Assembly (NCBI GenBank): GCA_019915015.1
Contig: JAHBBC010000004.1
Span: forward strand, 248,001-312,000
DNA length: 64,000 nucleotides
Reading direction: 5' to 3'
From: Auriscalpium vulgare
Taxonomy: Eukaryota; Basidiomycota; Agaricomycetes; Russulales; Auriscalpiaceae
Of the stretch, positions 55,453 through 64,000 are shown piece after piece. The notes beneath the pieces are model-generated. The model had not been told where the DNA came from and did not search any database. It was given only the letters and a program-made list of their open reading frames with translations. The first letter of the stretch is position 1; the number at the start of each line of letters is the position of its first letter. The position numbers and the translations under genes are program-made.

Positions 55453-58400
55453 TCAGACACCGTACCGCTCGGCCAGGCATTCTTGTGTTGCCAGCGGGAA
55501 GGTGGCAACCAGGGCCTGCCACCCTGCCTTGTAGTACGCCTTGAACACGGTCAATATTTTACGAAACATCCAGCGCACTACTGCCTTGCAGAACCACGAC
55601 AGGCTACGAGTCTGCATGCCATCATCAACCATCTGCACGATGTAAAGAGAAGGCAAGCTGGAACGCACCGTTGTGATGGCCCCAGGGTTCTCTTGCACGA
55701 GCGTGCACAGGCCGCGGAACGCCGAGTCCTTCTCCTCGTTGTCCCGCATCCCGCACAGCGCCTGGCACCACGCCTGCGCGAACTCGGGCAGGAGAGGCGC
55801 GACGAGGCTAGGGTGCATAAGCCCGATGCGCCCAATCGACACGGCCGCGTTCTCGTGCAGGCTGCGTGGGGCCTTCGGGTGGAGCAAGATGGGCACGAGC
55901 CGCGAGATGAGGTGCTGGACCCAAGGGCGGAATTCGGGGTCATCTATCCCAATGCGCGTTAGTACATGGCGTGCCGCATAAGGGCAGCGGGCTGCACGTA
56001 CCTCTGCCATAGCGCAGCGCGACCTCGCCGACGGACCACGCGGCGTTGTGACACGCGCTGATGAATTCCATCTTCGGCTCGGGGTCGAGCTGCAAGATGA
56101 GCTCCTGCATGATCTCCGGCATGTGTGGACGGAGGATTGGGAAGCACGACATCGCGAGGTCGCCGACGAGTGCGTACGCGGATTGCCGCACGGGCGCCTG
56201 CGGGTGCTTCAGGCACAGCATTATGAGCTGGAAGAACTCCAGCTGGCTGTTCTTCATGGCCGGCTTGAGCTGCATGCCAACGCCGTGAATCAGGCCTGAG
56301 AGCAGGTCTAGTGCAAGGACGAGGAGCAGCTCGTCTAGCTCGTCGAAGTCGGGGTTTTGTTGGTATGTCTGGTACTGCACCATCGATGCGCGCGCAATGT
56401 TGACGCAGCGGTCGAACACATGCTCGGAATATGGACACATGGCTTTACCCACCGCGGTGGTGACTGAGGCGAGACACTGGCGCCGAGACCTGCGGTGAGC
56501 ATAGCGGGAGGGGAGACATCATGGGAAGTACCTCGAGAAGCGGGATTAGGTTCTTGTCATGGTCCTTCACCTTCATCTTGCCCAGCAGTAGTGGCAACAA
56601 AGTATCAACGTACTTGGGTTCTTGAAGACCTCCTCGGACGGCGTTGGCCAGCATGCCCACGGCGTCATAGAGGTTTCGCCTATTCTTTGCTTGATACTTG
56701 TGGAAGGCCAAAACGAGACTCCGTAGCACGGGCTCGACGTAGGGTGCCAGCTCGGCCCCTGCGTCTTCCTCCAGCGAGGCCAATGCACTGCATGCGACCC
56801 TTTGGACGCGCTTGTTGTTATCTAAGACCATTCGCAGCAACTAAAGGAGAAATGTCGGTTAAACGCGCAGGTAAAGTGAGATTGTGCCAAGGCACGTACT
56901 CCCTCCATAGTCGGGATGAGGAACTGATTCTTGTGTTCATCAGAAATTGGCTGCGTGCACCAACTCGTGTATCGGCCAAGCGTCCAGCAAGAGATAGACC
57001 GGACGAGAGGCTGCAAATGAATCAACCTCGGTACCGGTCATCTGATGTGTGCAGCCAAACACACCTTGGGATCGTTCAGCGACCTGATCAAGTACGGTAC
57101 GAGAGTGGGCAGATGTGGCTCAACAGCCTTGATGCAGCCTGCAGCACCGCAGGACTGTCAGCAACATCCTCAAATAAAACTCTTTGCAACGCACCTTCCG
57201 CGACAGCACCAAGAGCCAAGATCGCGCTCTCTCGCTGAAGCCACTCAGCGCTCCAGAGCTTCACCTTCAGCGGCTCAAGCATCACATTGAGGAGCTCTGA
57301 GCCGAAGCGCACCGCGAGCACGTCGAGTGCAGCAGCCGCGCACTTGCGCAAATTCCACTTGTGCTCCATCTCATCCGCGCTATCCTCGTCGTCCATCTCG
57401 TCATCATCGAACTCGTCGTCGACATCGTCGAGCTGCTTCTCGCCGTACGCACCAACCTTCTTTGTCGTAAGCTCGCCGTTGCCGGAACCCGCACCGGCGC
57501 TCGTGCCGTCACGGTCGAAGCCGTGTGTCTTGCCGCCGTAATGGCGCGGCTTGATGTCCGTCTCCTTATCCGGCACGGCCGCGTCCTCCTCGTCGTCCGC
57601 GTCGAGCCAGAGCAGGTCCTCCTCGCTGTAGACCATGCAGTCGAGCAGCACGGGCGCGACGCGCGGGAGTAGCGGGAGCAGGTACGCCGCGAGATCTGGG
57701 TCCTCCGCGAAGGCGAGCCAGAACTCGCATGCCTCGAGCGCGACGATGTCGTGCTTGTCCTTCATCGAGAAGAGCATGTACTCTGCAACGTTGCCGAGCT
57801 CCGGCTTGAGCTTGTCGGGCCGCGAAGCGAGCAGGAGGGTAAGCGCCTGGCAGACGTGGCGGCGCACGGTTGGGTCCTGGTCGGATGCGCACTTGAAGAG
57901 GCAGGCGAAAAAGGTGTCGATGTGCGCGAGGAGCGCGTTCGCGCTGATGGGCACAAAGTAAGAGAGGCACGCGACTGCGTGCGAGCGGATCTTCGAGTTG
58001 GTGTGCTCGGTGAGCACGAGGAACTTGGGCACCATGTAGTCGCGCGGGAAGGTCCCATTGATCTCCACGTCGAGCTTTCGTGGGTAGTCTTTGCATGCCT
58101 TTTCAAGCACGAAAGATGCAGCCTAAGATGAAACACGGGTGATCAGCGTTATGTCCAAGATGTAGGCGAGCGAATTGGAAGAGGATCGCATTGCAGATGC
58201 AAATATGAAAGGTGCATCTCGGCGATTAGACCATCAAACCGAGATGTAAATATGTTGAGATCGTGTGTCATTATCGACACATGAGATTAACGTCATATGG
58301 CAGGAGCGGGCGTCGGGTCGGGGCCCTGCACAACCGAGTACATAGTGATGGATATATCAATTAGCAGCCAACGGGCCACGGACGATCCGTGGGGAATGTC

Positions 58401-59086
58401 TCCCGATCAATAGAGCCAGGGCTAAATTGCTCAATCAAAAGACGGAAACGCGTCGAGAGACGCGTTGTGGCTGAAGGGGAATCGGAAGTGGCCCAGCTCT
58501 GTTACCGGCGGGCCACAGGGCCACAGAGACAAGAGGCGCACGCATCGCCAGTGGACGAGGAAACGGATGGCCACAGCACGGAACAAACGACTCACCTCTT
58601 GTTGATTTTCATCAGTAGCATCGAGCTGACCGACAAGCTGCATTAAGCACTCCGGCCAGCCCCTGGGCTCGAGGATTCCAAGGAAAGCGACGATGCCCAG
58701 GCCGGCAGCGTTGCGGATCATCTCGCTGGCGTCGCTGAAGGCCTGGAGGAGGGCGGCCTTGACGAATGCGAGGACGTCTGGGGCGGCGCGAAGAACGAGG
58801 CGGGCATTGGTCTTGAGGAGGTAGCCTGCCCTGTTCCTGATGCGGTCCTCTTCATTGGTAAGGAAGGTGAGGATGTACGCGAGGTAGGCGATGTAGTCTG
58901 GCGTGCAGGTGACCGAGTTGAGTTTCTGGGGATGGGCGGGCGGTGGTAAGCGGTCGAAGCCGAGCAGGAGACAAAGGGACTGACGTGTGTGATGTTTCTC
59001 TGCGAGTGCTGTTGTGTGGAGGTGGACTCATGGATGGTCAGACGCACTTCCTTGAGACATTCTTCCTGTGGGGACCAGTAGCTCAT
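55453..59086 (-). CDS. KAP104: Transportin (karyopherin beta-2), Kap104-type nuclear import receptor
   Basis: Carries PY-NLS cargoes such as hnRNP-type proteins through nuclear pores and releases them with Ran-GTP. Exons (complement): 58985-59086, 58596-58925, 57195-58122, 57065-57138, 56900-57010, 56532-56840, 56002-56476, 55453-55943. They join to 939 codons in one frame with GT-AG introns, a normal length for the family. HEAT repeats run throughout. The long acidic loop of HEAT 8 is present (about residues 350-400, DEFDDDEMDDEDSADEMEH). Conserved landmarks: EACEFWLAFAE, WNLRKCAAAALDVLA, RDNEEKDSAFRG and a C-terminus ending AERYGV. Intron 2 (58123-58595) is unusually long (473 nt). Around 55620-55680 the ORF may hold a 36-nt in-frame insert or tiny intron. 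Divergent to the C2H2 gene. Confidence 0.92.
58123..58595 (-). other. Long intron 2 of the transportin gene
   Basis: 473 nt, about eight times the size of the others; donor GTGAGT at 58595, acceptor TTAG before 58122. No obvious gene inside. Confidence 0.75.
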
Positions 59087-60000
59087 GGTGTGCGGTCGGG
59101 CGAGGTTGAGATGCGCTCCTCTGCAACGAACCTCCCTTTTGATGCCACCGCCAGGCTTCGGTGTCAACCCAGATCTGTTCTGCCCTGCGAGAGCAAAGTT
59201 AGGCAGTCATTGCCACATATGCGCTACAAGAGGCAGGGCCTGCCATGGCACGATGTACCCCCGATTGTATGAGCGCAACGTACTTACTGCCTCCATCGAG
59301 TCGCCGCGGGGCCCAGACCTTCTTGCAGTCACGCGGATAGCATGCAGGGGACTCCTGTGGCGCGCGCAGGCCGCCTGAAGACTTCAATGCCGTGGCCTGT
59401 TCCGGGTTCTATTGGTCGCCTGGTGCCGATTTGCGCTCCAGGCATCCTCACCATTGCTTGTTGGGGGAGAACGATCGGCCAGAAATAAACGCTCTGAAGA
59501 CCTGGCAGGTGACAAGAGCGCCGGAAGAGGCAGGTGCAGGCCGGGAGGCGGGATACACACACGGGGACCATGTCCGCCTGCCCCCCACCCTCCTTTCTTG
59601 CAAGTCTTTCTTCTCTTCCTCGTCGTTCCCTTTGCCTCTGGCACCGCAGGCGGCCTCTTTGCCCTCGACATTTCCCCCGCCGCCGTTCGCAGTCTTAGAC
59701 AGTCTGCTCCCGCCACCCGCCCCGACCGCCGCGCACGCCCCCACGAAACGAACCAGACGAAACGAACGGACCGCCCAGCACACATCCGCCTTTCGGTCCC
59801 ATTCCGCCCCATAAGCGTCCTCTGACTCAACGTCCGCTCGATCGCTTCCGTGGTCTCGCCCACAGCCAGCCCGCAGGTCATGTCCGCCGTACGTCGCCGC
59901 CCTTCTGACCAGAACGATCCGCTGACCTCCCATTACTGCAGCAACCGTTATCCCTGGTCTCAATCCGACCTTCGCCACAGGCCTATTTCTACGCACCAGA
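59087..60000. promoter_or_regulatory. Divergent promoter region, transportin / C2H2 gene
   Basis: 914 bp between two start codons facing away. The part next to the C2H2 gene (59575-59990) is C/T-rich on the plus strand, typical of fungal leaders and core promoters. No clear TATA box. Frames inside (59384-59881 minus and others) look like by-products of base composition. Confidence 0.45.
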
Positions 60001-61454
60001 ATGCTTGTGAGCAGCGCACCCTCTGTGACGCAGTTCCTCCGCTACACACCCATCACTTCCAGCAGCCCGCCTCGCCGCCCGCCGCTGCCTTTGCCCTACC
60101 ACCACCGCACCATGTCCTCCGCTTCTCCCCTCGCTCGGCATATATCCCCCACGCCCTCCCACTACCCGCTCATCTTTGACGCATCGTCGCCGTATTCCCC
60201 CCACATGCCCACATCGACGAGCGGCGCCTCACAGGGCAACGACTTCGAGTACTTTGACTCCATGGGCGAGATGACCGCCGCCTTCGACAATGATGCTTAC
60301 GACAACCGCTTCCTCGACATGGATTGGTCGAGCGACATCAAGAAGTCCGCCCACAGTTCCCAGCTCTCGCACGAGGACAGGATGTGCTTCCCCCCGTCCC
60401 CAAACGCTTCATTCAATGCCGGCGGCATGTCCCCGCAGCACATCAAGCTCGAGCGTTCGCCGTACACTGGCTTCTCCACCGCCGCCTCCTCGCTCCCCGA
60501 CGCGTCCGATTTCTTCTCCTTCCCCGCAGCAATCGCGCGCGGTCAGGCGATGCTCGCCGCCTCGCCGCCGCAGCTCTTCTGCGCCGCCTCGCCGCCCCGT
60601 GCGGGCGCCAGCACCCGCGCGAGCGGCAGCGACCTTGAGATGGATAACATGGTCATCGACATGACGCTCGGTTACCCGCAGGAGCGCTCCCCAGCCGGCA
60701 TCGCGCTGGCCTCGCTCGAGCCGCCGCCCGTGAGCTTCATCCGCCCGTCCGACCTCACGCCGTCGCCGCCGCCCGTATATGGCAGTAGCGGCGCGCCGCC
60801 ACACCCGCAGCCACAGGCGCCGCCGTCCGTCGCGTTCCCGCGCGCGCACGCGTACGGGTCGAACAGCCCGCCGGGGCTCACGGGCGAGTCGGAGTACGAC
60901 GATGCGTCGGAGAGCGGCGAGAGCGAGTTCGAGGAGCCGGACCCCGACGATGGCGAGTTCGTACCGCACACCCGCGTGCGCACGCGGGCGGGCACCGGCG
61001 CGTCCTCGAGCACGTCGTCCGGCGCACTGCCGCGCCGCCGCCGCACGTCCTCGAGCACGTCCGCGTCGCGCGCAACGCGCGCGTGCAGGCTCACCGCTCC
61101 GGTGCCTGTGCCGAATCTGACGAAGAAGAGCCGCGGGCGCCTCGTGCCCACTGCGCCGGTGTTCGTGACCCACGGGGGCGTGCAGAAGAACGTGCGCACG
61201 TATATGTGCCGCGTGGCGAAGTGCGGCAAGTGCTTTGCGCGTGGGGAGCATCTGAAGCGCCACGTGCGCTCGATACACACGAACGAAAAGCGTGCGTCCC
61301 TTTTTGCTTTTAGCTGCTGTGCGGTGTGCTGATGCGTCGGGGGCCTGTAGCGCACAAGTGCCCGGTCGCGGGGTGCGACATGGACTTCAGCAGACACGAC
61401 AACCTGGGGCAGCACATGCGCGTGCACAAGGGGTACGTCCCGGACGACTTCTGA
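60001..61454 (+). CDS. C2H2 zinc-finger transcription factor, Msn2/Ste12-alpha-like fingers
   Basis: Exons 60001-61291 and 61351-61454 give 464 codons. ATG 60001 is the first; ATG 60112 (MSSASPLARH) is a possible alternative. Long Ser/Pro/Ala-rich acidic activation-like N-terminus, then a basic linker (KKSRGRLV), then two C2H2 fingers: CRVAKCGKCF...HLKRHVRSIH, then across the intron HTNEKPHKCPVAGC...HDNLGQHMRVH. The TNEKP linker between fingers is canonical and is restored only by the splice, which supports the intron. Likely a nuclear, stress- or development-type regulator; the exact orthologue is not decided. No lesion. Confidence 0.85.
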
Positions 61455-62424
61455 GCGCCGCCTGCCCCCACGACCTCCCCGACCTCCTCCTTTCTCTGGG
61501 CTCCCGATTTTCTTTTTTTTTCTGGCGAATTGCGCGACTGCTGCCGCTCTGTATCCATCTATCGATCCACCATCCACCATCCCTTCCACTATCCCATCAA
61601 TTTGCCCTTGTATCTACCCACCCCCATCCACTCCATCGTGCTTGTATCGTTGTACATGTATCACCAAGTTCAAAAGCGGATTGTGCGTATTGCGACCGTC
61701 GGTTATCTCATCTCCCTACGCGTACTGTTTGATTATGATCGCGTATAGTGTAGTACTGTATTATGATTATAGCCAGCTCACCGCCGACGATATATTCTTC
61801 TTTAGACGTAATGCTACCAATCAGAAGCAGCAATTTTCTTGCAGTCTTGTTTTGTTTCGAGCTCGTTTGCGCCTGTGTCTCCGCCTTGTCGATTGTTCAG
61901 AACATGCGTACCCCTACCACCTGCGTACGCGCGGCGCCTGCCCTATCCCGCTGTACGATATACGCACCTCCCTGTATCTCGCTGTATGCCCGGACCCGCC
62001 CAACCTGAAATCTGCACCACAGTACCTCTCCCGGCTACGCTAGGCTCGTACTGTTCTCTGTTTCTGCTCTGCAAACCCAGGCACGCTTCGAGAAAACAAA
62101 ATAATAATATCGGCCCGGGAACGGGCCGCGCGCGTCCGGTCTAGAAAGCACGCCGCCAGTGGCACCTAAAGCATCTCGTCTCGTCTTGTCACCAGGTACC
62201 GTGGACCCCGCCCGGAATCTCTGCAGTGGCAGTAGTGGTGAGTCTCCCTCGTTCTATTGCGCGTCGTGAAATTGCTTACCTCAATGTATTATGTTCCTTC
62301 CTGCGACGCGATCAGTCGGAGGAATAATAATAGGCGCCGGCGACTCGAAGTGAAAAGGTAAAAGGTTCGCAATGCGCTGTAGTCGAGCTCGACTCACATA
62401 ATTACACAGTTCGGATACACCATT
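61455..62424. other. 3' flank and spacer between the two C2H2 genes
   Basis: Includes probable 3' UTR sequence (T-rich run at 61508-61518). Frames up to 146 codons lack features of genes. No terminator element can be named. Confidence 0.4.
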
Positions 62425-63720
62425 ATGCTCACGAGAAGCCTCCACGTCCACAGCAGTGCGTTTGAAGCACGAGGAATGAACGTGCATACAAACGCGTCTG
62501 CAGTGCGCGTACCTCCCGGCGGCGCAGCAGGCGACGACCCCAACTCCCCACGCCGGTCGCCATCGGGCATCGAGCGATCGAGTCCGATCCCCAGTTGCGC
62601 GGGCGACATCGAAGCGGACGAGTGGGATGATACGTCTCTGGAGTTGACGTACCCGCGCTCGCCGTCGCCAGAGATCACCGCCTTCATAGAGTCCTGCCAC
62701 GCCACATGAAATCAAAGCGAGCACGATGCGCCGACCTCGTCTCCCTCTACTCCGCCTTCGCCTGCGTCGCCTTCCAACGCCATAATACCGGCGCATATAC
62801 CCATCCCAGTCCCCACGTATTCCCTCCCGTCTCTATATCCATTGGGTCTCAAGCGAAAGGCATCGCTCGACCCCGGAGAAATACGTCCTCCCAAGACCCG
62901 AAATTTCCATGACTCTGCGGCAAACCTTGAAGACCCGTCCACGACCCAGTGTACCATTCCTGCATCGACTCGTTCTGCTCATCCATCTCTTCTCGTTCCT
63001 GTTCCCGTCCTGCAATGCGCAGATTCTGTATTCGACTCCGACGCTATACATCCAACGTCTTTTTGCATCCCTTCACTTGTACCAACAGCCATCCTTCGCA
63101 TGCATACCCCGCACAATAATCAGCTTCCAGATTCCCTTCAGTCAAACACTGCCCTCGCAATACCAACCGCTTCTGCACCTTCTCCAGCATGTCCTGCCCC
63201 CGAAACGTCTCCTGCCCCTGGAACGCGCGTCAGACCGATCTTGAATCTGGCGCCGACAGTCTCCACGCCTAGCTCCCCCTCCAATTCGTCTCTTTCATCA
63301 TTCTCGTCATCGCCATCTCCATCTCCCGAGCCGCCGCACGGCCCACCTGGCAAGTCGGTTCCTCGACGATACGTCTGCCCGTCGTGTGCGAAGCACTTCG
63401 AGCGCGAGGACCACTTCAAGCGCCACTTGCCCATGCACAGCCGCGAGAAACGTATGTCTCTGTCTCCGCTCTAGTGGCTGGATTGACGTACGAATGTTAT
63501 GTTATCTTGCTATGTCTTCAAGGCGCAAATGTCCAAAGCTCAGAGACCGAATACATTTTCCCAGAGTGCGCGAAGGTGTTCGCACGCGAAGACCATCTGA
63601 AACGCCACTTGCCCATGCACAACCGCGAAAGAGGTTCTTGAGTTCCAAGGGTACAAGGCGCAAAGGTCGATTATATCTGCCCAAAGTGCACCAAGGTGTT
63701 CGCACGCGAAGACCACTTCA
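62425..63720 (+). pseudogene. Second C2H2 zinc-finger gene, in-frame stop and repeated finger exon
   Basis: One frame from ATG 62425 through a TGA at 62707-62709 and on, in the same frame, to 63474: Ser/Pro-rich regulator-type sequence (SSPSTPPSPASPS just after the stop; KRKASLDPGEIRPPKTRNF at about 62848), then a C2H2 finger (YVCPSCAKHFEREDHFKRH...H, 63361-63453). An intron (donor 63452, acceptor before 63523) leads to a second finger with Cys-1 replaced by Phe (YIFPEC...), then a third partial finger (YICPKCTKVFAREDHFK) at about 63664-63718, then unrelated sequence. Either a decaying gene, or translation starts at an ATG after the stop (for example 62889 is out of frame; none is clear). Probably related to the finger gene upstream only by family. 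Confidence 0.6.
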
Positions 63721-64000
63721 AACTTATCAGTACTTTGTCCGACTCTGACGCGCTGAAAACGGCTGACCAAATCTCTTCAGTGCCCGTCAGCTCTGTCAGC
63801 GCTGGTCAGCACAGGTCAGCTTGCAGAACTCGTTCAGCAAGTTTTTGGATATTATATTAGCACTGTTCAATGTATTTATTTACAGATGATACAGATATGG
63901 GAGTGCACACGAAGTACGGGCACAGCGTGCCTATCGTGGCAACTACGGGCGATTGGCGCACAGCATGCTCGCTGCGTACGGGAACAGCGGGATGGTGCTC
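63721..64000. other. Right edge, no gene seen
   Basis: Several GGTCAGC/CTGTCAGC motifs at 63783-63825 and an AT-rich stretch at 63838-63895. No supported coding frame. Confidence 0.4.

Noticed and set aside
60409..61589. Long minus-strand ORFs opposite the C2H2 gene
   Set aside because: Antisense of a well-supported spliced gene with complete zinc fingers.
1..64000. CRISPR array, bacterial operon features, rRNA
   Set aside because: None seen; spliced genes and transposon classes show eukaryotic (fungal) DNA.

Overview
The window looks like genomic DNA of a filamentous basidiomycete, probably an Agaricomycete. Genes are GC-rich and cut by many 45-65 nt introns. The gene set is fungal: transportin, C2H2 regulators, an F-box/LRR-type protein and a UbiA prenyltransferase. 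The mobile elements (chromodomain Ty3/Gypsy, hAT, Crypton-type recombinase, Helentron-like insert) are types common in such genomes.

Layout. 1-849 (minus) is the 5' part of a spliced UbiA prenyltransferase cut by the left edge. 2736-32212 is a 29.5-kb island of mobile DNA. It holds two near-identical chromoviruses in opposite orientation: a left copy (minus, 2736-15146, 5-bp duplication GGTCC) and a right copy (plus, 21003-32212, duplication CAAAA). A hAT transposon lies between them (15727-20946, 8-bp duplication). A 1435-bp Helentron-like element is inserted once in the left copy's integrase and once in the hAT transposase. Each chromovirus has gag-protease, then pol in the same frame after one TGA, then a third large ORF of unknown function, then the 3' LTR.

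Right of the island: a small TATA-driven gene (32624), an F-box protein gene (34229-35923, minus), and about 8.7 kb of mostly gene-poor DNA with degraded coding relics. Next comes a complete six-exon Crypton-type tyrosine recombinase gene (44608-46786). Two diverged copies of an unclassified TIR element follow (46831-48987 and 50927-52746, opposite orientations); between them lie a tyrosine-recombinase relic and a perfect 50-bp palindrome. The right end is conserved host territory: an eight-exon transportin gene (55453-59086, minus), a divergent C2H2 regulator (60001-61454, plus), and a decaying second C2H2 gene with a duplicated finger exon.

The most interesting signals are in the chromovirus. 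Both copies, although separately inserted, have the same 7-nt difference between 5' and 3' LTR, and it completes a hairpin. The element also carries many perfect short hairpins in LTRs and coding regions, and it has the extra ORF. Exon joins were built by hand from splice signals and frame; no database search was possible.
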